The notes beneath the pieces were generated by a model. It was not told where the DNA came from. It ran no database searches and was given only the letters and a program-made list of their open reading frames with translations. Shown piece by piece: positions 1 to 11,973 of a DNA stretch of 64,000 nucleotides; the first letter of the stretch is position 1; each line of letters begins with the position of its first letter. The DNA is taken from the NCBI RefSeq assembly GCF_017569925.1, contig NZ_CP050854.1, positions 496,001-560,000 on the forward strand. Reading direction: 5' to 3'. Source of the stretch: Brenneria izadpanahii. Its GTDB lineage: Bacteria; Pseudomonadota; Gammaproteobacteria; Enterobacterales; Enterobacteriaceae. A program made the translations under genes and the position numbers.

Positions 1-1
1 G

Positions 2-952
2 GCCATATTCCAGTCGATCGGTATTGCTACCGGTTTGCCGAATATGCCAGGGATGCAAGGCTTGGTGTTAAATCCAGGATTTGCTTTCTACTTTACCGCT
101 GTTGTGAGTCTGGTCACCGGGACGATGTTCCTGATGTGGCTGGGTGAACAGATTACTGAACGGGGTATCGGCAACGGTATTTCGATTATAATCTTTGCTG
201 GTATAGTTGCGGGATTGCCGCCGGCCATTGGCCATACCATCGAGCAAGCGCGGCAAGGCGACCTGCACTTCCTCCTGTTGCTGTTGGTTGCAGTTTTGGT
301 GTTTGCAGTAACCTTCTTCGTTGTTTTCATTGAGCGTGGTCAGCGTCGTATCGTCGTCAACTATGCCAAGCGTCAACAAGGTCGTCGTGTTTATGCAGCA
401 CAGAGTACGCATTTACCGTTGAAAGTGAATATGGCGGGGGTTATCCCAGCTATTTTTGCTTCCAGCATTATTTTGTTCCCGGCTACGATTGCATCTTGGT
501 TCGGGGGCGGTACCGGTTGGAACTGGCTGACTACAATTTCGATGTATTTGCAGCCTGGACGCCCGCTTTATGTGTTACTCTATGCGACTGCAATCATCTT
601 CTTCTGTTTCTTCTATACTGCGTTGGTTTTCAACCCTCGTGAAACAGCAGATAACCTGAAGAAGTCCGGTGCATTCGTGCCAGGAATTCGTCCGGGAGAG
701 CAAACGGCGAAATATATCGATAAAGTAATGACCCGCCTTACTTTGGTAGGTGCGATGTATATTACTTTCATCTGCCTGATCCCGGAGTTCATGCGTGATG
801 CAATGAAAGTGCCTTTCTATTTTGGCGGCACGTCATTATTGATCGTTGTTGTGGTCATCATGGACTTTATGGCTCAAGTGCAAACTCTGATGATGTCAAG
901 TCAGTACGAGTCTGCATTGAAGAAAGCAAACCTGAAAGGCTATAACCGTTAA
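2..952 (+). CDS. secY: SecY, protein translocase channel subunit (5' end missing)
   Basis: Pore subunit of the SecYEG translocon, which moves unfolded proteins across or into the inner membrane with SecA or the ribosome. The reading frame is open from base 2, so the gene begins before the window. About 316 residues are present out of the family's usual 443, missing roughly the first 127. Visible landmarks are the [10 protein letters not shown] segment, the cytosolic loop [19 protein letters not shown], the loop [21 protein letters not shown] used in ribosome and SecA contacts, and the end [10 protein letters not shown]. rpmJ follows after 33 bp, as in the spc operon of enterobacteria. Identification rests on near-identity to E. 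coli SecY as remembered. Confidence 0.97.
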   Translation, partial: AIFQSIGIATGLPNMPGMQGLVLNPGFAFYFTAVVSLVTGTMFLMWLGEQITERGIGNGISIIIFAGIVAGLPPAIGHTIEQARQGDLHFLLLLLVAVLVFAVTFFVVFIERGQRRIVVNYAKRQQGRRVYAAQSTHLPLKVNMAGVIPAIFASSIILFPATIASWFGGGTGWNWLTTISMYLQPGRPLYVLLYATAIIFFCFFYTALVFNPRETADNLKKSGAFVPGIRPGEQTAKYIDKVMTRLTLVGAMYITFICLIPEFMRDAMKVPFYFGGTSLLIVVVVIMDFMAQVQTLMMSSQYESALKKANLKGYNR

Positions 953-1102
<150 letters not shown>

Positions 1103-1137
1103 TTATCTCGCATATTTTTCTTGCAAAGTTGGGTTGA

Positions 1138-1166
1138 GCTGGCTAGATTAGCCAGCCAATCTTTTG
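1138..1166 (+). terminator. Hairpin between the spc and alpha operons
   Basis: Perfect 8-bp stem GCTGGCTA / TAGCCAGC with a 3-nt loop, followed by a short T-containing stretch (caatctttt). Its position between rpmJ and the rpsM leader fits a partial terminator or processing hairpin at the end of the spc operon. The weak T tract suggests incomplete termination. Confidence 0.55.
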
Positions 1167-1179
1167 TCTGTAACCGCAA

Positions 1180-1285
1180 TACTATTTGAGTATCCTGAAA
1201 ACGGGCTTTTCAGAATGGTATTGCCGTATAAAAATGTAGGAGTGCATAGTGGCCCGTATAGCAGGCATTAACATTCCTGATCATA
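1180..1285 (+). promoter_or_regulatory. Alpha operon leader, S4-binding translational control element
   Basis: The segment from ctatttgagtatcctgaaaa through the GTG start of rpsM closely matches the E. coli alpha operon leader, which folds into a nested pseudoknot around the rpsM ribosome binding site. In E. coli, free ribosomal protein S4 (rpsD, third gene of this operon) binds it and stops translation of S13, S11, S4 and L17. Visible parts are the CTGAAAA CGGGC TTTTCAG hairpin and the SD GTAGGAG before the GTG start. Function is inferred from sequence similarity. Confidence 0.8.
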
Positions 1286-1605
1286 AACATACCGTCATCG
1301 CGTTAACGTCGATTTATGGTATCGGTAAAACTCGTTCGCAGGCTATTTGCGCTGCTTCGGGCATTGCCGAAAATGTTAAGATCAGTGAGCTGTCTGAAGA
1401 GCAAATCGATAAGCTGCGTGACGAAGTTGCCAAGTTTGTTGTCGAAGGTGATCTGCGTCGTGAAGTTACCCTGAGCATCAAACGTCTTATGGACCTTGGT
1501 ACTTATCGTGGTTTGCGTCATCGTCGTGGTCTGCCGGTTCGCGGTCAGCGTACCAAGACTAACGCCCGTACCCGTAAGGGTCCGCGCAAACCGATCAAGA
1601 AATAA
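1249..1605 (+). CDS. rpsM: 30S ribosomal protein S13
   Basis: 118-residue head protein of the small subunit that contacts tRNA in the P site and L5 in the large subunit. It starts [20 protein letters not shown] and ends in the basic tail [18 protein letters not shown] that reaches toward the P site. Length equals E. coli S13. The start is GTG at 1249, preceded by GGAG at 1239-1242, and lies inside the S4-responsive leader, so translation is probably autoregulated by S4. First gene of the alpha operon; rpsK starts 16 bp later. Confidence 0.97.
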   Translation: MARIAGINIPDHKHTVIALTSIYGIGKTRSQAICAASGIAENVKISELSEEQIDKLRDEVAKFVVEGDLRREVTLSIKRLMDLGTYRGLRHRRGLPVRGQRTKTNARTRKGPRKPIKK

Positions 1606-1618
1606 TCGGGGTGATTGA

Positions 1619-2011
<393 letters not shown>

Positions 2012-2023
2012 CGCCGCTTTTAG

Positions 2024-2662
<639 letters not shown>

Positions 2663-2687
2663 AGCTTAGTACCAAAGAGAGGACACA

Positions 2688-3677
2688 ATGCAGGGTTCTG
2701 TGACAGAGTTTCTAAAACCGCGCCTGGTAGATATCGAGCAAGTCAGTTCGACGCACGCCAAGGTGACCCTTGAGCCGTTAGAGCGGGGCTTCGGCCATAC
2801 TCTTGGCAACGCACTGCGCCGTATTCTGCTTTCATCCATGCCAGGTTGCGCGGTGACCGAGGTTGAGATTGATGGTGTACTGCATGAGTACAGCACCAAA
2901 GAAGGCGTACAGGAAGACATCCTGGAAATCCTGCTCAACCTGAAAGGGCTGGCGGTGAGAGTTCAAGGCAAAGATGAAGTTATTCTTACCCTGAATAAAT
3001 CTGGCATTGGCCCTGTGACTGCAGCCGACATCGTCCATGACGGCGATGTCGAAATCGTCAAGCCACAGCACTTGATCTGCCATCTGACCGATGAGAACGC
3101 GGCTATCAGCATGCGTATTAAAGTTCAGCGTGGCCGTGGTTATGTGCCGGCATCTGCCCGTATTCATACGGAAGAAGATGAGCGCCCGATTGGTCGCCTG
3201 TTAGTCGATGCTTGCTACAGCCCTGTAGAGCGTATTGCCTACAATGTTGAAGCAGCTCGCGTAGAACAGCGTACTGACCTGGATAAGCTGGTCATCGAAA
3301 TGGAAACCAACGGCACAATCGATCCTGAAGAGGCGATTCGCCGTGCGGCAACCATTCTGGCTGAACAACTTGAAGCTTTTGTTGACCTGCGTGATGTGCG
3401 TCAACCAGAAGTTAAAGAAGAGAAACCAGAGTTCGATCCGATCCTGCTGCGCCCTGTTGACGATCTGGAATTGACTGTCCGCTCTGCTAACTGCCTCAAG
3501 GCAGAAGCTATCCACTACATCGGTGATCTGGTACAGCGTACCGAGGTTGAGCTGTTGAAAACGCCTAACCTGGGTAAAAAATCTCTTACTGAGATTAAAG
3601 ATGTGCTGGCTTCACGTGGTTTGTCTCTGGGCATGCGTCTGGAAAACTGGCCACCGGCAAGCATTGCTGATGAGTAA
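2688..3677 (+). CDS. rpoA: RNA polymerase alpha subunit
   Basis: 329-residue subunit whose N-terminal domain (about 1-235) dimerises to scaffold beta and beta', and whose C-terminal domain (about 250-329) binds UP elements and activators such as CRP. Landmarks are [20 protein letters not shown] near residues 28-47 and, in the C-terminal domain, the DNA-binding segment around [19 protein letters not shown]. Same length as E. coli. It begins 25 bp after rpsD and is followed by rplQ 40 bp later. Confidence 0.98.
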
Positions 3678-3693
3678 CCAGATCACAGGTTAA

Positions 3694-4110
<417 letters not shown>

Positions 4111-4123
4111 TCTGCAATCGCAT

Positions 4124-4151
4124 AAAAAAACCGGGGAAACCCGGTTTTTTT
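4124..4151 (+). terminator. Intrinsic terminator of the alpha operon
   Basis: An A tract, the stem CCGGG-GAAA-CCCGG and a run of seven T residues form a textbook bidirectional-looking terminator directly after rplQ. Confidence 0.93.
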
Positions 4152-4204
4152 ATGTCTGAAATACGGCTAACCTTTATCGGAGTGACACTACTTCAGAGGT
4201 TATT

Positions 4205-4576
4205 ATGTGGTTAATTGATGAATTAGTTGAACGCCATATTGCGCAAGCTCAGGAAGAGGGGGCTTTTGATAACCTCCCCGGGGCTGGTCAGCCATTAGCC
4301 TTGGACGATGATAGCGCCGTACCGCCGGAGCTGAGAGTCGCTTATCGGTTATTAAAAAACGCCGGTTGCCTTCCGGTTGAGTTGGAAGAACGCAGAGAAG
4401 CATTACAACTAGCCGATCTGCTGGAAAATATCTCCCGGCAGTCTCCTGAGTATGAATCTGTTTCCCGCCGTTTTCGCCTGCTTGAGCTGAGTCTGCAACA
4501 GCGAGGCGTTAATACGGATTTTTTGCGCGGTGAGTACGCAGACTCTTTGAAAAAAACCTTTAAAACGCAGGATTAA
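4205..4576 (+). CDS. yhdN: DUF1992 family protein YhdN
   Basis: 123-residue soluble protein of unknown function matching E. coli YhdN in length and along most of its sequence: it starts MWLIDELVERHIAQAQEEG, with the family core FDNLPGAGQPLALDDDS and the later RREALQLADLLE. The family is related to the J-domain-adjacent DUF1992 (DnaJC28-like), but there is no HPD motif here, so no chaperone role is claimed. In E. coli zntR lies between yhdN and arfA; here that regulator is absent and arfA follows directly after 85 bp. Confidence 0.9.
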   Translation: MWLIDELVERHIAQAQEEGAFDNLPGAGQPLALDDDSAVPPELRVAYRLLKNAGCLPVELEERREALQLADLLENISRQSPEYESVSRRFRLLELSLQQRGVNTDFLRGEYADSLKKTFKTQD

Positions 4577-4661
4577 TTCTGCGAACTGTCTATATCGCAG
4601 GCTGATTCTCATCTATACTCTTCCCGCTTTAATTTTGTCATCCTGATTATGAGAGGTAAGT

Positions 4662-4862
4662 ATGGCCGTATATCGTCATAAGCGAGGGAAAATCCAGGAC
4701 AATGCTATTGAGGCGTTGTTATCTGACCCGCTGTTTCGCCAACGAGTGGAAGTGAACAGTAAAGGAAAAGGAAGCTATCGCAGAAAGGACAAACATGTAA
4801 AGAAGGGAAACTGGGAGGCCAGTGGTAAGCAATTCATTGATTATTTACCTCTGGCCTTCTGA
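4662..4862 (+). CDS. arfA: Alternative ribosome-rescue factor A
   Basis: 66-residue protein that binds ribosomes stalled on mRNAs without a stop codon and recruits release factor 2, as backup to tmRNA. The recognisable core is [18 protein letters not shown] (about residues 13-30), followed by a lysine-rich segment with [18 protein letters not shown] that enters the empty mRNA channel. E. coli ArfA is 72 residues with a dispensable hydrophobic tail. The last codons contain a 13-position stem-loop (see separate entry), which in E. coli causes arfA mRNA to lack a stop codon, so that tmRNA destroys ArfA unless trans-translation fails. An SD GAGAGG precedes the ATG. Convergent with mscL. Confidence 0.92.
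   Translation: MAVYRHKRGKIQDNAIEALLSDPLFRQRVEVNSKGKGSYRRKDKHVKKGNWEASGKQFIDYLPLAF
4816..4857 (+). promoter_or_regulatory. Stem-loop inside the 3' end of arfA (nonstop-mRNA generator)
   Basis: Bases 4816-4828 (AGGCCAGtGGTAA) pair with 4845-4857 (TTACCtCTGGCCT): 12 Watson-Crick pairs and one T-T mismatch, loop of 16 nt. The TGA stop codon lies just after, at 4860. In E. coli a similar hairpin in arfA is cut by RNase III or acts as a terminator, so most transcripts lack the stop codon. The same role is inferred here from position and structure. Confidence 0.75.
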
Positions 4863-4934
4863 TTTCGAGAGTTATTACTCTGACGTCAGAAACAACGTTG
4901 ATGAATTTATCGTAATGATAATTCGGTGTTGCGC

Positions 4935-5333
4935 TTATTTTTTCAGCAGGTCTCGTATTTCAGTTAATAATTTCTCTTCCGCGCTGGGTTTTGGCGGTGC
5001 GGCCGGCGCATCTTCCTGTTTACGGCGTAATTTGTTCATTAATTTGATGGCGATGAAAATAGCGAATGCGACAATGACAAAGTCAAAAATATTCTGAATA
5101 AATACGCCGTAATGCATCACAACCGCCGGCACATCTCCTTGAGCAGCCCGTAATACCAGGCTGAACTGTTTAAAGTCTACTCCACCGATAAGCAGCCCCA
5201 GAGGCGGCATGATGATGTCGGAAACCAGTGAAGAAACGATTTTCCCGAACGCCGCACCAATAATAACCCCGACTGCCAGATCGACTACGTTTCCGCGCAT
5301 GGCAAATTCACGGAACTCTTTGATAATACTCAT
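4935..5333 (-). CDS. mscL: Large-conductance mechanosensitive channel
   Basis: 132-residue inner-membrane protein that forms a homopentameric tension-gated pore and releases solutes on hypo-osmotic shock. The N-terminal amphipathic helix [20 protein letters not shown] leads into TM1 ([17 protein letters not shown]); the periplasmic loop and TM2 ([20 protein letters not shown]) follow, ending in the cytoplasmic helix [11 protein letters not shown]. The frame extends upstream to a GTG at 5339, but the ATG at 5333 matches the family N-terminus and has an AGGAG at suitable distance. It lies downstream of trkA as in E. coli. Confidence 0.96.
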   Translation of the reverse strand: MSIIKEFREFAMRGNVVDLAVGVIIGAAFGKIVSSLVSDIIMPPLGLLIGGVDFKQFSLVLRAAQGDVPAVVMHYGVFIQNIFDFVIVAFAIFIAIKLMNKLRRKQEDAPAAPPKPSAEEKLLTEIRDLLKK

Positions 5334-5428
5334 GACCACACTCCTTGATAAAAAGATATATTAATTTTAACAAATAGTTCTATGTTTGCCATATTCTCAT
5401 ATAAGGTTTAATAAATTACTGTACCTGA

Positions 5429-6805
5429 TTACAGGAAGAACGGGCTCGGCTGGAATAATCGCTCAACATCGGGGACGAATTTTTTATCTGTTAAGAACAT
5501 AATTATATGGTCACCTTGTTCAATACGGGTATTATCGTTGGCGATAATAACATCGTCTCCACGAACAATTGCCCCAATAGTCGTTCCCGGCGGCAGTTTT
5601 ATATCTTCAATCATTCGTCCGACGACTTTCGATGTTCCCTCATCGCCGTGAGCGATAGCTTCAATGGCCTCGGCAACTCCTCTGCGTAACGAGGATACGC
5701 TGACAATGTCCGCCTTACGCACATGGCTTAATAGCGCGGAAATGGTTGCCTGTTGCGGGGAGATCGCAACATCAATCACGCTTCCCTGTACTAAATCAAC
5801 GTAGGCCCGGCGTTGAATAAGCACCATGACTTTTTTGGCGCCCATCCGTTTAGCCAGCATGGCCGACATGATGTTGGCTTCATCATCATTTGTAATGGCG
5901 ATAAATACATCCATTTGCTCAATATGTTCTTCTGCGAGCAGTTCCTGGTCCGAGGCATCGCCATGAAAAACGATCGTATCCTGCAATAGTTCCGCCAGTT
6001 CAGCGGCTCTTTCCGCGTTATGTTCTATCAGTTTGATGCTGTAATCTTTTTCCAAGCGTTGTGCCAGCCCGGCTCCTACGTTTCCGCCGCCAACGATCAT
6101 GATCCGCTTGTAAGGGTTCTCCAGCCGTTGCAACTCGCTCATTACGGCGCGAATATTCTGCGATGCGGCAACAAAAAACACTTCATCGCCTGCTTCAATA
6201 ACCGTAGAACCTTGGGGGCGGATAGGGCGGTCTTGGCGAAAAATAGCGGCAACGCGTGTTTCTATATGCGGCATATGTTCGCGAATAGAAGACAACGCAT
6301 TTCCGACCAATGGGCCGCCATAATAGGCGTTTACGGCCGCAATGCTCACTTTACCCTGCGCGAAATTAACGACCTGAAGAGCGCCAGGATACTCAATCAG
6401 CTTATAAATATTATCAATCACCAGTTGTTCCGGAGAGATCAAATGATCGATGGGAACGGCTTCAGGCAGAAATAAATGCTCGGCTTCACGCATATATTCG
6501 GACGAGCGGATCCGCGCAATACGGTTAGGCGTGTTGAAAAGCGAATAGGCAATTTGACACGCCACCATGTTTGTTTCATCGGAGTTGGTTACGGCGACTA
6601 ACATGTCGGCGTCTTCAGCGCCGGCTTCACGCAGCACGCGAGGATGTGAGGCGTAACCCGTGACCACACGGAGATCAAATTTATCCTGAAGCTGACGTAA
6701 ACGGGTTGTATCGGTATCGACGACGGTGATGTCGTTATTTTCACCTGCCAGATTTTCCGCCAGCGTGCCGCCAACCTGACCCGCGCCAAGAATAATAATC
6801 TTCAT
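5429..6805 (-). CDS. trkA: TrkA, NAD-binding regulator of the Trk potassium transporter
   Basis: 458-residue cytoplasmic peripheral protein, the same length as in E. coli, needed for K+ uptake through TrkH or TrkG. It has two tandem RCK modules: the first Rossmann motif is [15 protein letters not shown] at residues 5-19, and the second, [18 protein letters not shown], lies near residue 235. Each is followed by a TrkA-C ligand-binding domain. It is the promoter-distal member of def-fmt-rsmB-trkA, beginning 52 bp after the rsmB stop. Confidence 0.97.
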   Translation of the reverse strand: MKIIILGAGQVGGTLAENLAGENNDITVVDTDTTRLRQLQDKFDLRVVTGYASHPRVLREAGAEDADMLVAVTNSDETNMVACQIAYSLFNTPNRIARIRSSEYMREAEHLFLPEAVPIDHLISPEQLVIDNIYKLIEYPGALQVVNFAQGKVSIAAVNAYYGGPLVGNALSSIREHMPHIETRVAAIFRQDRPIRPQGSTVIEAGDEVFFVAASQNIRAVMSELQRLENPYKRIMIVGGGNVGAGLAQRLEKDYSIKLIEHNAERAAELAELLQDTIVFHGDASDQELLAEEHIEQMDVFIAITNDDEANIMSAMLAKRMGAKKVMVLIQRRAYVDLVQGSVIDVAISPQQATISALLSHVRKADIVSVSSLRRGVAEAIEAIAHGDEGTSKVVGRMIEDIKLPPGTTIGAIVRGDDVIIANDNTRIEQGDHIIMFLTDKKFVPDVERLFQPSPFFL

Positions 6806-6857
6806 AGTTAATTTTGCCGTATGTGTTATTGCCGTAAGGCCTTAGACAATACTGGGT

Positions 6858-8153
6858 TTACTGCTCGCTTTTTACCAGTTTCGCATAAAAGAAACCATCG
6901 CCTTCATCCGGGCTGGGGAGCTTTTGGATCCCCGGCTTAGCCGAATCGCCGGTATCAACTAATCGGGCGTCAGGGTGGTTCATCAAAAAGTTGTGTATTT
7001 GCTGATGATTTTCTTCCGGCAAGATGGAACAGGTGGCATAAACCAACGTACCGCCGGTTTTCAGGTGCGGCCAAACTGCGTTGAGAATATCCTTTTGCAG
7101 TAAAGCGAGCTCGGCGATGTCGTTATCACGGCGCAGCCATTTTATGTCCGGATGACGGCGAACGACGCCGGTGGCGGAACAAGGCGCATCCAACAGAATA
7201 CGATCGAATATTTTATCACCACACCAGCTTTCAGGCTGACGACCATCCCCTTGCTTTAGTTCGGCATTCAATTGTAAACGCTGTAAGTTTTCCCTGACTC
7301 TGCCTAACCTTTCCTCATCAATATCGACGGCCAGTACGTGAGCCTTGGGAGCGGCCTCAAGGATATGGGTCGTTTTGCCGCCAGGCGCGGCGCACAGATC
7401 GAGAATTTGCTCACCGTCCTGCGGCGACAACCACTGGATGCAGCCCTGGGCCGAAGCATCTTGCACGGTAACCCAGCCCTGCATGAAACCGGGCAGTAGA
7501 TTAACCGCGCAGGGAGCAGGCAGCCTGATGGCATCCGGGTAATCAGGATGCGATACGGCTTCAATACCTTCTTGTTTGAGTAGGGATAGATATTCGTCGC
7601 GGGTGTGGTGCAACCGGTTTACCCGCAGCCACATTGGCGGGCGTTGATTATTGGCTTCAACAATGTCTTCCCAGCTTTCAGGGTAAGCGGCTTTAATGCG
7701 CGCCAGTAACCAGCTTGGGTGCAGATAGCGCGCCGGCGTGTTCGCCGCTCGTTGTAACAGTTCATCCTGCTGGCGTTGAAACTGACGTAAAACGCCGTTA
7801 ATCAGCCCTTTAAGCTGGGGGCGTTTCAAGGCAACCGCCCCATCGACTGTTTCAGCCAACGCGGCATGTGGCGGGATGCGGGTGTACAGCAACTGATATA
7901 TGCCAACCATAATCAGGTAGTGCAAGGTGCGTTGTTTCCCCGTTAACGGTTTCGCCATTAACTGCTGAATACACCATTCCAACTGCGGTAATACACGTAG
8001 TACGCCAAAGCACAGTTCCTGCAATAGCGCGCGATCTTTGTCGGTAATATCTCGCTGATAAGCGGGCAATAAAGCGCTGAGCGATTGTCCGTGATCCAAT
8101 ACTTGCCCTACCACTTTAGCGGTAATACTGCGAAGGTTATATGAGCTTTTCAT
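6858..8153 (-). CDS. rsmB: 16S rRNA (cytosine-967-C5)-methyltransferase RsmB
   Basis: 431-residue enzyme that uses S-adenosylmethionine to methylate C967 in helix 31 of 16S rRNA. An NusB-like RNA-binding domain covers about residues 1-140 and a Rossmann methyltransferase domain the rest. Visible motifs: [12 protein letters not shown] (252-263, SAM binding), DAPCSATG (322-329, with Cys325 for product release) and YATCS (372-376, with nucleophile Cys375). These match the E. coli enzyme. It lies 61 bp after fmt in the def-fmt-rsmB-trkA group. Confidence 0.97.
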   Translation of the reverse strand: MKSSYNLRSITAKVVGQVLDHGQSLSALLPAYQRDITDKDRALLQELCFGVLRVLPQLEWCIQQLMAKPLTGKQRTLHYLIMVGIYQLLYTRIPPHAALAETVDGAVALKRPQLKGLINGVLRQFQRQQDELLQRAANTPARYLHPSWLLARIKAAYPESWEDIVEANNQRPPMWLRVNRLHHTRDEYLSLLKQEGIEAVSHPDYPDAIRLPAPCAVNLLPGFMQGWVTVQDASAQGCIQWLSPQDGEQILDLCAAPGGKTTHILEAAPKAHVLAVDIDEERLGRVRENLQRLQLNAELKQGDGRQPESWCGDKIFDRILLDAPCSATGVVRRHPDIKWLRRDNDIAELALLQKDILNAVWPHLKTGGTLVYATCSILPEENHQQIHNFLMNHPDARLVDTGDSAKPGIQKLPSPDEGDGFFYAKLVKSEQ

Positions 8154-8214
8154 TTGTTAGCGACTACGTAATAGATAGGGTATACCGGCGAATATCGCCG
8201 GCATGAAACATCGT

Positions 8215-9161
8215 TTAGGCCAGAACATTACCAGAAATAAACCACTCACGCCGGGAGTTAAGCAGATCCTGCGCCGTCATGACTTTTTTACCGGCTGGCT
8301 GTAGTTCAAGGATGGTTAATACGCCGTCGGAAGTGGCGACCTGAATACCTTCTTTGTCGGCATGTATGATGGTGCCGGGCGGCGCGGGATGGGCCGTTGC
8401 GCCAACCTCGCATTTCCACACTTTAACCGGCTGGTCATCAATGACAAAGTAGCTGACCGGCCATGGATTGAAAGCGCGCACGCAGCGTTCAAGCTGAACG
8501 GCGGGAAGCTGCCAGTTGAGGCGGGCCTCTTCCTTGCTGAGTTTCTCCGCATAGGTGACCAAGGCCTCATCCTGCGGTTCCGCCGTCACATGGCCATCGG
8601 CGAGCTGTTCCAGCGTCTCCAGTAGCCCTTGCGGACCCAAATCAGCCAGTTTGGCGTATAGCGTTGCGCTGGTATCCTGTTGCAGGATCGGACACTCAAT
8701 CTTATGCAGCATCGCACCGGTATCAAGACCGGCATCCATCTGCATGATGGTTACGCCGGTACTTTGGTCGCCGGCCCACAAGGCGCGCTGAATCGGCGCG
8801 GCTCCCCGCCAGCGCGGCAGCAGTGAACCATGCACATTGAGACAACCGAGGCGCGGCATATCCAGAACAGTCTGCGGTAAAATCAGCCCATAGGCGACAA
8901 CCACCATCACGTCGGCATGAAGCGCTGCAACCATCTCCTGAGCTTCGGGGGGCGCAGCGACTTGGGTTGATACACCGGAATACCGTGCTGTTCCGCCAGC
9001 ACTTTTACAGGACTGGCGGTTAACTTGTTTCCGCGCCCCGCCGGACGATCCGGCTGAGTGAAGACGCCGGCAATCTGATGGTGGGATGATAGCAGCGCAT
9101 CCAGATGACGCGCCGCAAAATCAGGCGTTCCGGCAAAGATAATACGTAAAGAATCAGACAC
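8215..9161 (-). pseudogene. fmt: Methionyl-tRNA formyltransferase with a -1 frameshift
   Basis: Fmt adds a formyl group from 10-formyl-tetrahydrofolate to initiator Met-tRNA. Two overlapping frames together make one full-length Fmt. The first (9161 down to 8907) starts [20 protein letters not shown] and keeps the family sequence through VYQPKSLRP. The second (from about 8949 to 8215) resumes at [20 protein letters not shown] and continues with the catalytic [17 protein letters not shown] to the end. The switch falls on a run of six C (minus strand; six G at about 8947-8952 on plus). Seven C would restore SLRPPEAQEM in one frame. Because loss of Fmt is very costly in enterobacteria, a sequencing or assembly error is as likely as a true mutation. 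It lies 27 bp after def. Confidence 0.9.
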
Positions 9162-9188
9162 GTTGTTTCCTGTCAGGAAAATAAATGA

Positions 9189-9698
9189 TTAACCCCGGCT
9201 GTTTTGCTTGGCCAGTTTTTCCAGCTTCTGACGGATCCTCTGGCGTTTAAGCGGGGAGAGATAATCGATAAACAATTTTCCGACCAGATGATCCATTTCA
9301 TGCTGAATACAAATGGCTAACAGGCCATCAGCTTCCAGTTCAAAGATATTCCCTTCCCGATCCAACGCGCGAACTTTTACGCGCTCGGCACGTGGAACGA
9401 GCGCTCTAGTTTCTGGAATCGACAGACAACCTTCTTCGATGCCAGTATCGCCGTCCTTCTCAAGCAGTTCGGGATTGATCAATACCAGTCTCTGATCCCG
9501 GGATTCTGAAACATCAATAACGATAATACGTTGATGTATATCCACCTGTGTGGCGGCCAGGCCGATGCCTTCCTCTTCATACATGGTATCGAACATATCA
9601 TCGACGATACGTTGAATGTCTGCATCGACTTCTTTTACGGGTTTCGCCGTTATGCGAAGCCGCTCGTCCGGAAAATGTAATACCTGCAAAACTGACAT
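9189..9698 (-). CDS. def: Peptide deformylase
   Basis: 169-residue Fe2+-dependent enzyme that removes the N-formyl group from nascent proteins. All three family motifs are present: GIGLAATQ (44-51), EGCLS (89-93, metal ligand Cys91) and QHEMDH (132-137, ligands His133 and His137, catalytic Glu134). Same length as E. coli Def. First gene of the minus-strand def-fmt-rsmB-trkA group, transcribed divergently from dprA. Confidence 0.98.
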   Translation of the reverse strand: MSVLQVLHFPDERLRITAKPVKEVDADIQRIVDDMFDTMYEEEGIGLAATQVDIHQRIIVIDVSESRDQRLVLINPELLEKDGDTGIEEGCLSIPETRALVPRAERVKVRALDREGNIFELEADGLLAICIQHEMDHLVGKLFIDYLSPLKRQRIRQKLEKLAKQNSRG

Positions 9699-9826
9699 AT
9701 ATATTTAGATCTGTATCCGAGTGATGAGAGAGTAATAGTGCTTATTCTAGACATTTCCCGCACCGATTGACAGCATCTGCAATCATATTGACGGTCGACC
9801 GAAGGCGACGGAATAAGGGATGCGCA

Positions 9827-10948
9827 ATGTTATCAACGGAAATTTGGCTGCGCCTGATGGGGGTAAAGCATTTGGGGGCCGGACGGGCCGGGGAAATAGC
9901 CAGAGAACTTATTGTGGCGCGCGGCTATGACAAGGAACTCTTAATTTCGCTTGGTATGACCGAAGTGCAAGCGGAGCAGTTCCAACACTGCGACAAGCAA
10001 GCCTTGGACGAAACTCTGGGTTGGTTGTCGCAGCCAGGCCATCATATGGTGAGTTGCATAGATAAGCGATACCCGTTTTTGCTTGGAAATATCAGTACAT
10101 TTCCGTTTTTGTTGTTTGTTGCGGGCGAGCCTTCCTTGTTAGCTTTGCCGCAAATCGCCGTTGTCGGCAGCCGCAATAATAGTAAGTATGGTGAGCAATG
10201 GGGACAATTCTTTGCACAAGAGTTGGCGGTCAATGATCTCGTCATCACGAGCGGATTGGCCATCGGTATTGATGGTATCGCGCACCGCGCCGCACTGGAT
10301 GCCGGGGGCAAGACGATTGCGGTATTGGGCAGCGGATTGTCGCATATTTATCCCCGGCGTCATCAACATCTTGCCGCTCGAATTCTTGAGCAGGGTGGGG
10401 CATTAGTCTCCGAATTTCCCATAGGGGCGTTGCCGTTATCTACTCATTTCCCAAGACGAAATCGTATTATTAGTGGGCTGAGTCTGGGTGTTCTGGTCGT
10501 TGAAGCCTCTATTCGCAGCGGATCGCTGGTGACGGCCCGCTGCGCATTGGAACAAGGGCGGGAGGTATTCGCCTTACCGGGGCCGATCGGCAACCCAATG
10601 ACGGAAGGGACGCATTGGCTGATTCAGCAGGGCGCCTACCTCGTCACCCATCCTAAAAATGTTGTTGAACAGTTAATAAATGAGCTTCAATGGTTGCCAA
10701 CGGAGACTGATAGAATTATTTCTGCTGTAGAAGATGATGTTGAATTGCCATTTGCCGATGTGTTGGCTAACGTAGGAGATGAGGTTACACCTGTTGACGT
10801 TGTCGCTGAACGTGCCGGCCAACCTGTGCCAGAGATAGTGAATAAACTATTGGAACTGGAGTTAGCAGGATGGATCGCAGCAGTACCCGGCGGCTATGTC
10901 CGATTAAGGAGGGCAGGCCATGTTCGACGTACTCATGTACTTGTTTGA
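9827..10948 (+). CDS. dprA: DNA-processing protein DprA (Smf)
   Basis: 373-residue protein of the DprA family, which binds single-stranded DNA and loads RecA during natural transformation; in non-competent enterobacteria its role is unclear. The Rossmann-like core shows [31 protein letters not shown] and [12 protein letters not shown], followed by [21 protein letters not shown] winged-helix-like C-terminal domain contains [17 protein letters not shown]. The frame extends upstream to a TTG at 9767, but the ATG at 9827 gives the family start [12 protein letters not shown]. Its 3' end overlaps smg by 29 bp. Confidence 0.94.
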   Translation: MLSTEIWLRLMGVKHLGAGRAGEIARELIVARGYDKELLISLGMTEVQAEQFQHCDKQALDETLGWLSQPGHHMVSCIDKRYPFLLGNISTFPFLLFVAGEPSLLALPQIAVVGSRNNSKYGEQWGQFFAQELAVNDLVITSGLAIGIDGIAHRAALDAGGKTIAVLGSGLSHIYPRRHQHLAARILEQGGALVSEFPIGALPLSTHFPRRNRIISGLSLGVLVVEASIRSGSLVTARCALEQGREVFALPGPIGNPMTEGTHWLIQQGAYLVTHPKNVVEQLINELQWLPTETDRIISAVEDDVELPFADVLANVGDEVTPVDVVAERAGQPVPEIVNKLLELELAGWIAAVPGGYVRLRRAGHVRRTHVLV

Positions 10949-11393
10949 AACTTACATCCACAATGAAACTGAAATGCGTGTCGATCAGGATACGTTGACT
11001 GATGACCTCACCCGCGCTGGATTTCATCGTAATGATATCTACAGTGCGTTGAGTTGGCTGGAAAAATTGGCTGACATACAGGAGGGGCAAAATACACCGC
11101 TCAACCTGGCTCATGATCCATTGGCAATTCGTATTTACACGCAGGATGAAGAACAGCGTCTGGATGCCGACTGCCGCGGTTTTTTATTATTTCTCGAGCA
11201 GATCCAGGTATTGAATCTGGAAACGCGCGAGATGGTAATTGATCGGGTAATGGCGCTTGAAACGCAAGAGTTTGATCTGGAAGATCTTAAATGGGTCATT
11301 CTGATGGTGCTTTTTAACGTTCCCGGGTGTGAAAACGCGTATCAGCAAATGGAAGAACTCCTGTTTGAGGAAAATGACGGTTATGTGCAATAG
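10920..11393 (+). CDS. smg: DUF494 family protein Smg
   Basis: 157-residue protein of unknown function, the same length as E. coli Smg. It starts [16 protein letters not shown] and is acidic overall. The gene overlaps the end of dprA by 29 bp, so the two are translationally coupled, as in E. coli. No catalytic motif is evident; the family is conserved beside dprA and def in gammaproteobacteria, which is the only hint to a role. Confidence 0.93.
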   Translation: MFDVLMYLFETYIHNETEMRVDQDTLTDDLTRAGFHRNDIYSALSWLEKLADIQEGQNTPLNLAHDPLAIRIYTQDEEQRLDADCRGFLLFLEQIQVLNLETREMVIDRVMALETQEFDLEDLKWVILMVLFNVPGCENAYQQMEELLFEENDGYVQ

Positions 11394-11415
11394 CCAGGAA
11401 TGTAATAGGTAGGGG

Positions 11416-11973
11416 ATGGCTAAGACCGTACTTTTTGCTGACAAGAGACAAGAAGTTTGCCCAGAATGCGGGTCTGTGCTGGTTATCCGTTCCGGACGGC
11501 ACGGGCCTTTTCTTGGTTGTTCCCGTTATCCGGAATGTGAATTCATTCGCCCGCTTAAGCCTCAGGCCGATGGCCATGTGGTCAAGGTGCTTGAAGGACA
11601 GCTGTGTCCGCGTTGCCAATCCACGTTAGTGCTAAGGCAAGGGCGCTATGGCATGTTCATCGGGTGTGGAAACTATCCGGAATGCGATCACACGGAGGTT
11701 ATCGATCGCCCGGATGAAACGGCTCTGCGTTGTCCGCAATGCCATAAGGGAACACTGTTGCAGCGTAAGTCACGCTACGGAAAGGTGTTTCATGCCTGCG
11801 ATCGTTATCCCGAATGCCAGTTTACGCTGAATAATAAACCGGTGGCCGGGGAGTGTCCTCACTGCCACTATCCTTTGCTTATCGAGAAGAAAACGGCGAA
11901 AGGCCTAAAGCTCTTTTGTGCCAGTAAATTATGTGGAAAGCCGGTGATGGCTGAAGTTGATAATAATGAATGA
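11416..11973 (+). CDS. yrdD: YrdD, topoisomerase I-type zinc-finger protein
   Basis: 185-residue protein built of four tetra-cysteine zinc-finger modules like those at the C-terminus of DNA topoisomerase I, without the catalytic domains. Repeated CPxCG...[20 protein letters not shown] patterns begin near residues 15, 63, 106 and 149. It probably binds nucleic acid; no precise role is established. It starts ATG at 11416, 22 bp after smg, and overlaps tsaC by 8 nt, so it belongs to the dprA-smg-yrdD-tsaC-aroE-yrdB run. Confidence 0.92.
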   Translation: MAKTVLFADKRQEVCPECGSVLVIRSGRHGPFLGCSRYPECEFIRPLKPQADGHVVKVLEGQLCPRCQSTLVLRQGRYGMFIGCGNYPECDHTEVIDRPDETALRCPQCHKGTLLQRKSRYGKVFHACDRYPECQFTLNNKPVAGECPHCHYPLLIEKKTAKGLKLFCASKLCGKPVMAEVDNNE

